From the NCBI GenBank assembly GCA_946479785.1, contig CAMLHQ010000018.1, positions 1 through 50,883 on the forward strand: a stretch of DNA of 50,883 bases, in the 5' to 3' direction. This document shows positions 1 through 8,197 of the stretch, piece by piece; position 1 is the stretch's first letter; each line of letters starts with the position of its first letter. Both the position numbers and the translations under genes were made by a program. This DNA is from an uncultured Nitrospira sp. Its GTDB lineage: Bacteria > Nitrospirota > Nitrospiria > Nitrospirales > Nitrospiraceae. The notes under the pieces were generated by a model. It was given only the letters and a program-made list of their open reading frames with translations, did not search any database and was not told the DNA's origin.

Positions 1-935
1 CGGTCGCTACGGTGTTGGTGCAGAGCGGCACCCTCCCTGTCGGCGACGTCTTCGTCGTCGGCTCCTTCAGCGGAAAAGTTCGTGCGTTAATCAGCCATAC
101 CGGCGCAAAAGTACAAGAGGCCGGTCCTTCCGTCCCGGTCGAAGTGATCGGGTTGCCAGGCGTACCATCGGCTGGCGACGTGTTTCAAGCGGTCAAAGAC
201 GAGCGCATCGCGCGCGAGATCGCGGAAGACCGGGCGCGCAAACAGCGGGCGGCCGAACTGGCTGGCGCCGGCAAGGTTTCGCTCGATGATCTGTTTGCCA
301 AAATCCAGGAAGGGTCGGTCAAGGAATTGTCGCTGGTCATCAAGGCCGATGTGCAAGGTTCGTCGGAAGCGTTGGCGGCGGCTGTCGAAAAGCTTCCGAC
401 GGAGGTCGTGAAGCTTCGCGTGATCCACAATGGTGTCGGCGGAATCACGGAATCGGATGTCCTGCTCGCCGCGGCATCGAACGCCATTATTATCGGATTC
501 AACATCAGGCCGGAGCCGAAAGCCTCCGCACTGGCCGAAAAAGAACACGTCGACATCCGGCTCTACACCATCATCTATGACGCGTTGAACGATATCAAAG
601 CCGCCATGGAAGGGTTGCTGGAACCGACACTCAAGGAACGCGTCCTAGGTCGCGCCGAAGTGCGGCAAGTGTTCACGGTTTCCAAATCCGGCACAATCGC
701 CGGGTCGTATGTCGTCGACGGTACGATTACGCGAGCGAGCGCCGGTGTGCGGGTGATCCGCGACAATGTCGTGGTGTATCAGGGGAAATTAGGATCGCTC
801 CGGCGCTTCAAAGATGATGTCCGCGAAGTGCAGCAAGGCTATGAGTGCGGAATCGGCGTCGAGAATTTCAGCGACATCAAGACCGGCGATATAATCGAAG
901 CTTATGCGATCGATAAGATTGCCGCGAAACTGTGA
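1..935 (+). CDS. infB: Translation initiation factor IF-2, 3' part
   Basis: This is the C-terminal part of IF-2, the GTPase that brings initiator tRNA to the 30S subunit and promotes subunit joining. The reading frame is already open at the window edge, with [11 protein letters not shown] the first complete residues, so the GTPase domain lies upstream. The visible part holds the beta-barrel domain after the G domain ([12 protein letters not shown]), the [20 protein letters not shown] segment, the IF-2 domain III linker and the C-terminal tRNA-binding domain, ending [16 protein letters not shown]. About 310 residues are seen. It heads a translation operon (ylxP-like, rbfA, truB, rpsO, pnp), as in many bacteria. 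The only oddity is truncation by the window. Confidence 0.96.
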   Translation, partial: VATVLVQSGTLPVGDVFVVGSFSGKVRALISHTGAKVQEAGPSVPVEVIGLPGVPSAGDVFQAVKDERIAREIAEDRARKQRAAELAGAGKVSLDDLFAKIQEGSVKELSLVIKADVQGSSEALAAAVEKLPTEVVKLRVIHNGVGGITESDVLLAAASNAIIIGFNIRPEPKASALAEKEHVDIRLYTIIYDALNDIKAAMEGLLEPTLKERVLGRAEVRQVFTVSKSGTIAGSYVVDGTITRASAGVRVIRDNVVVYQGKLGSLRRFKDDVREVQQGYECGIGVENFSDIKTGDIIEAYAIDKIAAKL

Positions 936-954
936 AGGCTGAGCTGATCGGATC

Positions 955-1242
955 GTGAGCGTCATCGTCGGGCTCTGTACGATCGAACTGTTCATTGCAA
1001 ACAGCCAATCGCTGAAAGACAAGCGGCAGGTCTTGTTGAGCATGAAGGACCGGCTGCAGCAAAAATTCAACCTGTCCGTGGCAGAGGTCGACGGACAGGA
1101 TTTATGGCAGAAGGCGGTGCTGGCATTAGCCTGCGTCGCGAATGATGGCCGGCATGTGAATCAGGTGTTGGACCAGGCGCTGAACCTGATTCGCGGTAAT
1201 CCGGCGGTTGAGATCGTCCAGTCTCGAGTCGAGCTGTTGTAA
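955..1242 (+). CDS. YlxP-like DUF503 family protein
   Basis: This 95-residue protein opens SVIVGLCTIELFIANSQSLKDKRQ and ends VEIVQSRVELL, both typical of the DUF503/YlxP family. The family is a single small alpha/beta domain usually encoded between infB and rbfA. A ribosome-associated role is suspected from that context, but the biochemical function is unknown. The start is GTG, 19 bases after the infB stop, with no strong ribosome binding site, so translation is probably coupled to infB. Length matches the family (about 90-100 residues) and no catalytic motif is visible. Confidence 0.88.
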   Translation: MSVIVGLCTIELFIANSQSLKDKRQVLLSMKDRLQQKFNLSVAEVDGQDLWQKAVLALACVANDGRHVNQVLDQALNLIRGNPAVEIVQSRVELL

Positions 1243-1284
1243 CGGCCGAGGTTCTGCATGAGGAGCGGCCAAGGGAGATGGACG

Positions 1285-1674
1285 ATGGCCAAGACGGGGT
1301 ATAGCCGGGCCGACCGCGTCGCCGATCAAATCCGCATGGAGGTGGCCGACATCCTTATGCGGAAGATCAAAGATCCGCGCGTCCGTTCGGTGACCGTGAC
1401 CGATGTGGAATTGACCAACGACCTTCGCATCGCGCGGGTGTTCGTCACCGCATTGGGCAGCGATGCGGAAACCAAGGATGTCTTTGCCGGCCTGAGTAAG
1501 GCCAGCGGGTTTGTCCGAAGCGAGTTGGGCCGGCGATTGACGTTACGGTACTTGCCTGAAGTGGTTTTTGTAAAGGATGTCAGCGGGCCGCGCGGCGATC
1601 GTGTCCTGCAGTTGTTGGATGAGTTGCACGACAAGACCGATGCGGCGTCTGAGGAGAGCGGCGACGTATCGTAG
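1285..1674 (+). CDS. rbfA: Ribosome-binding factor A
   Basis: RbfA is a KH-fold protein that binds the 30S subunit during late maturation of 16S rRNA. The 129-residue product shows the family pattern: SRADRVADQIRMEVADIL at the N-terminus, then IKDPRV and the strand TVTDVELTNDLRIARVFV. The C-terminal half (RYLPEVVFVKD) is also typical. An in-frame ATG lies at 1258, but I chose 1285: MAKTGYSRADRV is the usual N-terminus and a GGGAG sits seven bases before it. It follows the ylxP-like gene and precedes truB by 19 bases. Confidence 0.93.
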   Translation: MAKTGYSRADRVADQIRMEVADILMRKIKDPRVRSVTVTDVELTNDLRIARVFVTALGSDAETKDVFAGLSKASGFVRSELGRRLTLRYLPEVVFVKDVSGPRGDRVLQLLDELHDKTDAASEESGDVS

Positions 1675-1693
1675 CCGCGACTAGGGTGATGTG

Positions 1694-2653
1694 ATGACGG
1701 GGACGGTTACAGGGTCTGCTCTGATGGACGGGGTACTGATCGTGAACAAGGAGGCCGGATGGACCTCCCACGATGTGGTTGCCAAGGTCCGACGCCTATT
1801 GGGTGAAGCGAAGGTTGGCCATGCCGGCACGTTGGATCCGGCTGCGACTGGTCTATTGCCCTTGCTGATCGGAAAGGGCACTCGCATCGCCGAGTATCTG
1901 TTGGAATGGGACAAAGAATATCACGCTGTCCTTAGGCTTGGTGAGACGACGGATACGCAGGACGCGACCGGAACTGTGGTGGATCGCCAGGCGGTGGACC
2001 AGGTAACGCCGGCAGCCATCCGTGAAGCAGTCGAGCGGTTTCGCGGGGTGATTGAGCAAGTCCCGCCGATGTATTCGGCGGTGAAGGTCGCCGGTGTGCC
2101 TTTGTACAAGTCCGCTCGTGCGGGAAAGACGATCGCCCGGGAAGCCCGGACGGTCGTGATTCATGAGTTGGAGATTCTGGCGATCGACGGACGCGACGTA
2201 ACTCTCCGTGTGGTTTGCTCAAAAGGCACTTATATCCGTACGCTCTGCGCCGACATCGGCGCCGCCTTGGGGGTTGGCGGGTATCTATTCACGTTGGAAC
2301 GAAACCGGGTCGGGCCGCTCACGCTGGATCGAGCATTGACAGTCGGCACAATTGTCACTCGCCAGGCGCTCGGCTGTCTCGGAGAGGATCTCTTGTCGCT
2401 CGATTGGGTGTTGCAGGATTTCCCTGCGCTGGTTGTGGATGAGCAGACAGCAAGCCGCGTTCGCCATGGCGTGCCGGTTCCCTTGTGTAGGATTATTCGC
2501 CGGAAGACGGGACAAGAGAACGCGCAGAACTCTCCCGCCGGGATGCCGGTCCGCATTCACGACGACGGCGGGAGGTTGCTGGCGATCGGGAGGCTGCCTT
2601 CGGAACAGCATGAGACGATTACGATTGAAAAGGTGTTGATGAGTCAGGAATAA
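1694..2653 (+). CDS. truB: tRNA pseudouridine(55) synthase
   Basis: TruB converts U55 in the T-loop of tRNAs to pseudouridine. The protein shows LIVNKEAGWTSHDVV near the start, then the catalytic motif GHAGTLDPAATGLLPL (Asp is the nucleophile in the family) and YTAVKV-like MYSAVKVAGVPLYKSAR. The RNA-binding strand VVCSKGTYIRTLCADIG follows, then a PUA-like C-terminal tail. At about 319 residues it is normal length. A GTG at 1691 and an ATG at 1724 are alternative starts. The GGTGAT at 1685-1690 is the best anti-16S match and favours 1691/1694. Confidence 0.94.
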   Translation: MTGTVTGSALMDGVLIVNKEAGWTSHDVVAKVRRLLGEAKVGHAGTLDPAATGLLPLLIGKGTRIAEYLLEWDKEYHAVLRLGETTDTQDATGTVVDRQAVDQVTPAAIREAVERFRGVIEQVPPMYSAVKVAGVPLYKSARAGKTIAREARTVVIHELEILAIDGRDVTLRVVCSKGTYIRTLCADIGAALGVGGYLFTLERNRVGPLTLDRALTVGTIVTRQALGCLGEDLLSLDWVLQDFPALVVDEQTASRVRHGVPVPLCRIIRRKTGQENAQNSPAGMPVRIHDDGGRLLAIGRLPSEQHETITIEKVLMSQE

Positions 2654-2686
2654 CTTGGTGCAGCAGGAAAGGAAGAGGAGAATTCC

Positions 2687-2956
2687 ATGGCGTTATTGAA
2701 GGAAGCGAAAGCCGCATTGATCAAGCAGTACCGGCAACATGACAGCGATTCCGGGTCGCCGGAAGTCCAGATTGCGGTGCTGACGAACCGGATCAGCTAC
2801 TTAACGGAGCATTTTAAGCTCCATAAGAAAGACCATCACTCACGGCGGGGTCTGTTGCAACTCGTCGGACGTCGCCGTAGATTGCTGGATTATCTCCGAG
2901 ACGTGGATGATGCGCGCTACAGAGCGGTCATCGATCGATTGGGCATCAGAAAGTAG
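2687..2956 (+). CDS. rpsO: 30S ribosomal protein S15
   Basis: S15 is a primary 16S rRNA-binding protein of the small-subunit platform. The 89-residue sequence is full length, with family blocks [34 protein letters not shown] and [18 protein letters not shown] (2675-2680) precedes the ATG. It sits directly before pnp, the same order as in Escherichia coli. The gap to pnp is 198 bases and carries hairpins, described separately. Confidence 0.97.
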   Translation: MALLKEAKAALIKQYRQHDSDSGSPEVQIAVLTNRISYLTEHFKLHKKDHHSRRGLLQLVGRRRRLLDYLRDVDDARYRAVIDRLGIRK

Positions 2957-2970
2957 TCAGACGATCCCGA

Positions 2971-2992
2971 CTGTCGCGCCGTAGCGCGGCAG
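2971..2992 (+). terminator. GC-rich hairpin after rpsO
   Basis: Nine pairs (CTGTCGCGC with GCGCGGCAG, one G-T) close a four-base loop 15 bases after the rpsO stop. No T-run follows, so it may slow or process the transcript rather than end it. In Escherichia coli an rpsO terminator lies at the same place before pnp, which makes a similar role plausible. Confidence 0.45.
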
Positions 2993-3041
2993 CGGGCAGA
3001 ACCGTCGCACAGGTGAACACTGACATGCGCTCTGGACGCGC

Positions 3042-3093
3042 CATGTTCGATGATGGATGCCAGATATTCTTTTTGCATTCATCATTCAACATG
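3042..3093 (+). promoter_or_regulatory. Long stem-loop in the pnp leader
   Basis: Bases 3042-3060 pair with 3075-3093 in 18 of 19 positions (two G-T pairs, one C-C mismatch) around a 14-base loop ending in T5. The stem starts about 60 bases before the pnp start codon. In Escherichia coli the pnp leader forms a long duplex that is cut by RNase III and then degraded by PNPase, giving autoregulation. The position and size here fit that scheme. The function is inferred, not seen. A further small hairpin (3109-3113 with 3120-3124) lies between it and the ribosome binding site. Confidence 0.6.
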
Positions 3094-3154
3094 ACCCATT
3101 TGTTCGGAGCCCATCTTTGTGGGCATCTGTGGGGCACAACAGAGGAGACCATAG

Positions 3155-5275
3155 ATGGCATACACAGTTGAACTCGACATAGCCGGGCGCCAGCTACGGC
3201 TGGAAACGGGCCGCGTTGCCAAACAGGCAGACGGATCGATTTGGGCTTCGTACGGCGACACGGTGGTCCTGGCGACCGCGGTTGCGTCACAAAACGCCAA
3301 GCCGGGCGTCGATTTTCTTCCTCTCACCGTCGATTACCAGGAAAAAGCCTATGCAGCAGGGAAAATTCCCGGCGGCTACTTCAAGCGGGAAGGCCGACCC
3401 TCCGAAAAGGAAGTGTTGACCAGCCGGTTGATCGATCGTCCGCTGCGTCCGTTGTTTCCCGAAGGATATTACTTTGAAACGCAAGTCATCGCGGCGGTGC
3501 TGTCGTCCGATAGGACGGGATCCTCGGACGTCATCGGCATTACCGCCGCTTCTGCGGCGCTGGCCGTGTCCAACATTCCGTTTCTCGGTCCAATCGCCGG
3601 AGTCAAGATCGGCCGAGTCAACGGAGAATTTGTCGTGAATCCCGACCTTGAAACGCTGAAGGGCAGTGAATTGGATCTCGTCGTCGCCGGCACTGCCGAT
3701 GCCGTCATGATGGTCGAAGCGGGCGCAAACGAGTTGCCGGAAGCGACGATGCTGGCGGCGATTGAGCTGGCTCATGCCGAAATCAAGAAGATCGTGGCGA
3801 AGATCAACGAGCTTCGCGTGCTCTCGGGCAACAAGCCTAAACGGTCTGTTGTCACGGAGCAGATCGCTCCCGATCTGGCCGCTCAAGTGAAAGGCCTTGT
3901 GGCGCAAGGGATCAGGGATGCCATCATGATCCCTAACAAGTCGGCTCGCCAGGAACGGCTGGATCTGATCCTCAAGGAAACGATCGACAAGCTCAAGAAT
4001 CCCGATGATCCCAACCGCGAGCGCCACGTGAAGATTATTTTTCATGGCTTGGAATATACGGAAGTCCGCAATATGATCCTCGAAAAGGGATCGCGAGCCG
4101 ACGGCCGTGGACCGGCCGATATCCGTCCCATCACTTGCGAAGTCGGGGTGCTGCCTCGCACGCATGGCTCGGCCTTGTTTACCCGCGGCGAAACGCAAAG
4201 CTTGGCCGTCGTCACCCTGGGGACGACTGATGATGAGCAGCGGATCGACGCCTTGGAAGGGGAGTACACCAGAACATTCATGCTCCATTACAATTTCCCG
4301 CCGTTCAGCGTCGGTGAAGCCAGGCCTCTCCGGTCGCCGGGCCGGCGCGAAGTCGGTCATGGCGCGCTGGCGGAACGGGCTCTCAAGCCGGTGATCCCGA
4401 GCAAGGACCAGTTCCCCTATACGTTGCGCATCGTGTCCGACATTCTGGAATCCAATGGCTCTTCGTCGATGGCGACGGTTTGCGGCGGCACCTTGGCCAT
4501 GATGGATGCCGCGGTGCCAATCAAAGAGCCGGTGGCAGGCATTGCGATGGGTCTCATCAAGGAAGAAAATCGTGTCATGATCCTGTCCGACATCCTCGGA
4601 CTAGAGGATCACCTCGGCGACATGGATTTCAAGGTCTGCGGCACGAAGCGAGGCGTGACGGCGTTGCAGATGGACATCAAGATCGGCGGCATCACTCCGG
4701 GCCTTATGCATCAGGCGCTGGAACAGGCGAAGGCTGGCCGGCTGCATATCCTGAGCTGCATGCAAAAGGCGCTTGAGGCGCCGCGCACAAACATGTCGGC
4801 GTTTGCGCCGCGCATTTTCACGATGAAGGTGAAGCAAGACAAGATTCGTGAAGTCATCGGTCCTGGCGGGAAAACCATCCGCGGCATCCAGGCCGATTGC
4901 GGCGTGAAGATCAACATCGAGGACACGGGCATCGTCACGATCGCGTCCGTAGACGGCGCCTCGCTCGAAAAAGCCAAGGAAATGGTCAATCGGATCGTCG
5001 AAGAAGTCGAAGTGGGGAAGACCTACTTGGGCACGGTGCGGAAGATTATGGACTTCGGCGCGTTTGTCGAGGTGCTGCCTGGGACGGATGGACTGGTGCA
5101 CATTTCGCAACTTGCCCACCATAGGGTGAAAGCCGTGTCGGACGAAGTGGCGGAGGGCGATCAAATTCTGGTGAAGGTATTGGAAATCGATCGCCAGGGG
5201 AAGATCCGTCTGAGCCGTAAGGAAACGATGCCGGCTCCCACCGGTGCCGGAACTAAAGATCAGACTTCCGGGTAA
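3155..5275 (+). CDS. pnp: Polyribonucleotide nucleotidyltransferase (PNPase)
   Basis: PNPase degrades RNA 3' to 5' by phosphorolysis and can add tails in reverse. The 706-residue product has two RNase PH domains. The first carries LTVDYQEKAYAAGKIPGGYF; the second carries SPGRREVGHGALAERAL and DFKVCGTKRGVTALQMDIKI, which holds the family's catalytic aspartates. A KH domain with the GxxG loop IGPGGKTIRG (near residue 567) and a C-terminal S1 domain (TYLGTVRKIMDFGAFVEVLP) follow. Length matches the Escherichia coli enzyme. GAGGAG at 3141-3146 supports this start. The long leader hairpin suggests autoregulation. Confidence 0.97.
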   Translation: MAYTVELDIAGRQLRLETGRVAKQADGSIWASYGDTVVLATAVASQNAKPGVDFLPLTVDYQEKAYAAGKIPGGYFKREGRPSEKEVLTSRLIDRPLRPLFPEGYYFETQVIAAVLSSDRTGSSDVIGITAASAALAVSNIPFLGPIAGVKIGRVNGEFVVNPDLETLKGSELDLVVAGTADAVMMVEAGANELPEATMLAAIELAHAEIKKIVAKINELRVLSGNKPKRSVVTEQIAPDLAAQVKGLVAQGIRDAIMIPNKSARQERLDLILKETIDKLKNPDDPNRERHVKIIFHGLEYTEVRNMILEKGSRADGRGPADIRPITCEVGVLPRTHGSALFTRGETQSLAVVTLGTTDDEQRIDALEGEYTRTFMLHYNFPPFSVGEARPLRSPGRREVGHGALAERALKPVIPSKDQFPYTLRIVSDILESNGSSSMATVCGGTLAMMDAAVPIKEPVAGIAMGLIKEENRVMILSDILGLEDHLGDMDFKVCGTKRGVTALQMDIKIGGITPGLMHQALEQAKAGRLHILSCMQKALEAPRTNMSAFAPRIFTMKVKQDKIREVIGPGGKTIRGIQADCGVKINIEDTGIVTIASVDGASLEKAKEMVNRIVEEVEVGKTYLGTVRKIMDFGAFVEVLPGTDGLVHISQLAHHRVKAVSDEVAEGDQILVKVLEIDRQGKIRLSRKETMPAPTGAGTKDQTSG

Positions 5276-5280
5276 GCGCC

Positions 5281-6534
5281 TTGTACCGCAAGCTCGTCCT
5301 TGATAACGGCATGCGGGTGGTGACCGAGCGGATTCCGACGCTCAAGTCGGTGACCGTGGGTATTTGGGTCAACACCGGGTCACGGGACGAGCAGCTCTCC
5401 CAAGCCGGCTATTCCCATTTCATCGAGCACATGTTCTTCAAGGGCACGCGCTCCCGTTCCGCCACCGAGATTTCGCGCGAAATCGACGGACTCGGCGGAG
5501 AGATGAATGCCTTCACCACACGCGAGACCACGACGTTTTACGTTAAGGTCCTCGACCAGCAACTGCAACAGGCCCTCGAACTGCTGGCCGATCTCTTCCA
5601 TCACTCACGCTTTGACTCGAAGGAAGTCGAAAAAGAGAAGCAGGTGGTGCTCGAAGAAATTCGAATGGTTCAGGACGATCCGGAAGACCTCGTACAGGAA
5701 CTCCATACGGGGCAGGTTCTAGGCCGCCATCCGCTCGGCCGGTCGATCTTAGGCCGCGAGGATACCATTCGAACTCTCAAACGGCCGGATCTGCTGGGCT
5801 ACATCGATGCCCACTATGATCCCGGCCAGATCGTGATCGCCATCGCGGGCAATTTCGAGCAGGCGAAGGTTGAACGGCTCGTCGCACGGTATTTTGGAAG
5901 AACGAAATCGACGAAGCGGATCTCGAAAGATGCGCGCCGTCCTCCGGAAGTTCACGGCGGCGTGCTGGTCAAACGGAAGCCGTTGGAGCAGGTGCATCTG
6001 TGTCTCGGGCTGAAAGGCGTGGCGGCCGGCCATCGCGACCGCTATGCCTTGTATGCGCTGAACAGCGTGTTGGGCGGCAGCATGAGTTCGCGCCTGTTCC
6101 AGGAAGTTCGCGAGAAGCGAGGGCTGGCCTATTCCATCTATTCGTTTCTTTCGGGCTACTCGGATGTCGGGACGGTCACCGTGTACGCGGCGACCAGGCC
6201 GAAAGAAGTGGAGCGCGTGGTTGAACTTGTGTGTCGAGAGATCGGACGGATCAGCAAGCAGGGTATCGAGCGGAAAGAGCTCGATCGCGCAAAAAATCAG
6301 ATGAAGGGCAGTCTTATGCTCAGCCTCGAAAGTTCGCATAGCCGAATGAGCAAGCTGGCAAAGGACGAACTCGTCTACGGAACGCGCACGTCGCTCGAAG
6401 AGATGGTGGGGCATATCGACCAAGTCACCGTGGAGCAGGTCTATGCAGTCGGCCATCAATTATTTGGGCTGAATCGTCTGTCCATCACCGGACTGGGCCC
6501 TCTTTCCCAACGCGCCTTGCATGCCTATAGATGA
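5281..6534 (+). CDS. M16 family zinc peptidase (processing peptidase-like)
   Basis: This 417-residue single-unit M16 peptidase resembles bacterial PepR/YmxG proteins encoded next to pnp. The inverted zinc motif HxxEH is H46-F-I-E49-H50, with the third ligand glutamate in VVLEEIRMVQDDPED (about E126). The C-terminal half has the usual inactive-domain signature FQEVREKRGLAYSIYSF. The start is TTG, five bases after the pnp stop. MYRKLVLDNGMRVVTE matches the family N-terminus better than the internal ATG at 5311. The substrate is unknown. No signal peptide is visible, so it probably acts in the cytoplasm. Confidence 0.92.
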   Translation: MYRKLVLDNGMRVVTERIPTLKSVTVGIWVNTGSRDEQLSQAGYSHFIEHMFFKGTRSRSATEISREIDGLGGEMNAFTTRETTTFYVKVLDQQLQQALELLADLFHHSRFDSKEVEKEKQVVLEEIRMVQDDPEDLVQELHTGQVLGRHPLGRSILGREDTIRTLKRPDLLGYIDAHYDPGQIVIAIAGNFEQAKVERLVARYFGRTKSTKRISKDARRPPEVHGGVLVKRKPLEQVHLCLGLKGVAAGHRDRYALYALNSVLGGSMSSRLFQEVREKRGLAYSIYSFLSGYSDVGTVTVYAATRPKEVERVVELVCREIGRISKQGIERKELDRAKNQMKGSLMLSLESSHSRMSKLAKDELVYGTRTSLEEMVGHIDQVTVEQVYAVGHQLFGLNRLSITGLGPLSQRALHAYR

Positions 6535-6879
6535 GAATTCTCTAATAGACAGACGAAATCGTTAGAAAAATCGCGCATCCTTGTTGTTTTGTATGATCGT
6601 GTAAGATATTGTTTTATAATGTGAATATTGGTCAATCTCGAAGATATCCACAAGCCAAACATTTCCTTGACTCCACTTTCTTATTTCAGTACGATGGCCG
6701 CGTTTTTCCCGTAAGATGCCTAAAATCATCGCAGCTACGCGAGAGCCAACAAAGGAGGTGGCTGAAAATCCTGCTCTCGTGAAGGCCGAATCATCAAGAC
6801 GTTTCAATTTTTTCATCGTACTTAAACGAGCGCGTTCATCAAATTTGTGGTGTTTATTTTTATGAAGGAGGGATTGGGT
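6535..6879. other. AT-rich spacer after the M16 peptidase gene
   Basis: This 345-base stretch is clearly poorer in G and C than its neighbours. It begins with the palindrome GAGAATTCTC at 6532-6541. A TATAAT occurs at 6615-6620 but I see no good -35 box at 15-19 bases. A minus-strand reading frame of 84 codons (6562-6816) is listed separately as doubtful. No terminator hairpin with a T-run was found for the upstream operon. Confidence 0.6.
6562..6816 (-). CDS. Doubtful small protein in AT-rich spacer
   Basis: An 84-codon frame runs MKKLKRLDDSAFTRAG... to ...QNNKDARFF. I do not recognise it. The composition looks protein-like (charged N-terminus, GSRVAAMILGILREKRGHR in the middle, aromatic tail). 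There is no clear ribosome binding site before the ATG, and no neighbouring gene is on this strand. It may be chance in AT-rich DNA, a remnant of a transferred gene, or a real small protein. Confidence 0.25.
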   Translation of the reverse strand: MKKLKRLDDSAFTRAGFSATSFVGSRVAAMILGILREKRGHRTEIRKWSQGNVWLVDIFEIDQYSHYKTISYTIIQNNKDARFF

Positions 6880-7395
6880 ATGAAAAGGGTCCTACTTCTA
6901 GCCGCAGTTGCAGTGTGCTCTGTGCTCGGCTTGTTGACGGCTGAGTTTGCCGCCGCAGCGGATGCGCCTGGTGGTCCATCAGGTCCGGCTGATCAGATTG
7001 TTGGGGGAAAGCCCCTCAAGAGTGAAGCGGCGACCAAGACGCTCAAGGGTCGTGTCTGGTCACAGTGGGCCGACAATCCAGATGGCGAGCTTCTGTTCGG
7101 GATTCAGTATTGGAATACGGGTGAGCCGGCATCCGGTACGCCTGCCGGGCGTTCGTCCACCGACCTCGATGTAAAGCCGCCGGATCCTCTATTTGTCTGC
7201 TGCGCCTGGGGTTTCACCGGAGGCACCGACAAGAACAACCCCTATGCCGGTTGGTACCATGCCGCGACGACTGTCCGTCTTGCGGTGAAGGACAAGGCGT
7301 TGATGGATCAGATTATCAAGGCGTCCCAGGAACTCGTCGCGATGGAAGTGAGCCTGGATGGCCGGACGATCACCGGATTTAAGGTTCTCAAGTAA
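6880..7395 (+). CDS. Exported protein of unknown function, first of a pair
   Basis: This 171-residue protein is not recognised. It opens with a signal peptide (MKRVLLLAAVAVCSVLGLL, cleavage near EFAAAADA). The start at 6880 is supported by AAGGAGG at 6865-6871; the longer frame from 6847 has no such support. The mature part contains TLKGRVWSQW, which looks like a beta strand, a vicinal cysteine pair in LFVCCAWGFTGG, and the ending VSLDGRTITGFKVLK. It is followed after 51 bases by a second exported protein that also has a TLxGRV strand, so the two probably form one transcript and may share a fold. Confidence 0.8.
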   Translation: MKRVLLLAAVAVCSVLGLLTAEFAAAADAPGGPSGPADQIVGGKPLKSEAATKTLKGRVWSQWADNPDGELLFGIQYWNTGEPASGTPAGRSSTDLDVKPPDPLFVCCAWGFTGGTDKNNPYAGWYHAATTVRLAVKDKALMDQIIKASQELVAMEVSLDGRTITGFKVLK

Positions 7396-7446
7396 TCGAC
7401 TTCGACAAGATTTTATTCTTTTATGCTGTTGAAGGAGGATACGATT

Positions 7447-8124
7447 ATGACGTTTCATATGAAAGGCTGGGCCCTCGCGGCCGCTGTTGCGCTGGTGGTT
7501 TCCATTGCCTCCACCGCCATGGCCATTGAATCATTTCAGGAACGTTTTGAGTGGGGCGATATGAGCAAGCCCACCACCCTGCAGGGACGTGTCATCGTGC
7601 TCGATCCCTACGATGAAGCTGTCTGGATCAATATCTCGGTGTTCGGGGGCAATGCCGAAAGCGGTCTCTTCTGGCAAAAGATTCAGCCTGGCAAGAACTT
7701 GAAGTTCTATGCGGACAAGGGTGCCTGGGAAGAACTGAAGAAGATGGGTCGTCCCCATGCAGGACCAGCAGCTGCCAAGGAAGTGCCTCCCGGCAGCACA
7801 ACGGATCTGATCGAGTTCACCGTAACGGAAACTGAACAAAATCATCGCGTGATTTCCTCGGTCAAAAAGCTTACGGAAACTGCCGGCGCGCCAGGCAAGC
7901 CAGTCAGCATTTCTGCGCTTCGACTGAAGGACTGTGCAGGAAAGAATGAAATGGACGCTGCTTGCTACGCGGCCAAGCAGGGGTTGAATACCTCACCAAA
8001 GACTCCGGATGGGGCCACGCTGCCCTTGCAGTATGACGTATTGACCCCGGACAAGAAGCCGCTTGGTGGCTTGATTCCTTGGACGGCAAAATACAATTTG
8101 CCCGGCGGCGGCGGCGGCCACTGA
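7447..8124 (+). CDS. Exported protein of unknown function, second of a pair
   Basis: This 225-residue protein is not recognised. It has an N-terminal signal peptide (MTFHMKGWALAAAVALVVSI, cleavage after STAMA). The start follows AAGGAGGA at 7432-7439; the frame's earlier codon at 7423 lacks one. TLQGRVIVLDPYDEAVWINI echoes the TLKGRV strand of the preceding protein, and IEFTVTETEQNHRVISSVKKL echoes that protein's C-terminus. Two cysteines lie in DCAGKNEMDAAC. The tail ends in a glycine run plus histidine. The terminator directly downstream ends this two-gene unit. Confidence 0.8.
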   Translation: MTFHMKGWALAAAVALVVSIASTAMAIESFQERFEWGDMSKPTTLQGRVIVLDPYDEAVWINISVFGGNAESGLFWQKIQPGKNLKFYADKGAWEELKKMGRPHAGPAAAKEVPPGSTTDLIEFTVTETEQNHRVISSVKKLTETAGAPGKPVSISALRLKDCAGKNEMDAACYAAKQGLNTSPKTPDGATLPLQYDVLTPDKKPLGGLIPWTAKYNLPGGGGGH

Positions 8125-8143
8125 GTCGTATTTCAGGTGACGC

Positions 8144-8178
8144 AAAAGGCGGTAGCTCCTCTGGGGCTACCGCCTTTT
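8144..8178. terminator. Two-way intrinsic terminator
   Basis: GGCGGTAGC (8148-8156) pairs perfectly with GCTACCGCC (8166-8174), flanked by AAAA on the left and TTTT on the right. It lies between the convergent exported-protein genes and mutS. It can therefore serve both strands, the stem being followed by T-rich sequence in either direction. Confidence 0.88.
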
Positions 8179-8197
8179 CATTTGGTGAAGCCCGCTC

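Noticed and set aside
3287..4360. Minus-strand open frame of 357 codons inside pnp
   Set aside because: It is fully antisense to a convincing PNPase gene; its protein shows no family pattern and is a by-product of GC-rich codon use.
6592..6620. Promoter around TATAAT in the AT-rich spacer
   Set aside because: No acceptable -35 box lies at 15-19 bases; the match is expected by chance in AT-rich sequence.
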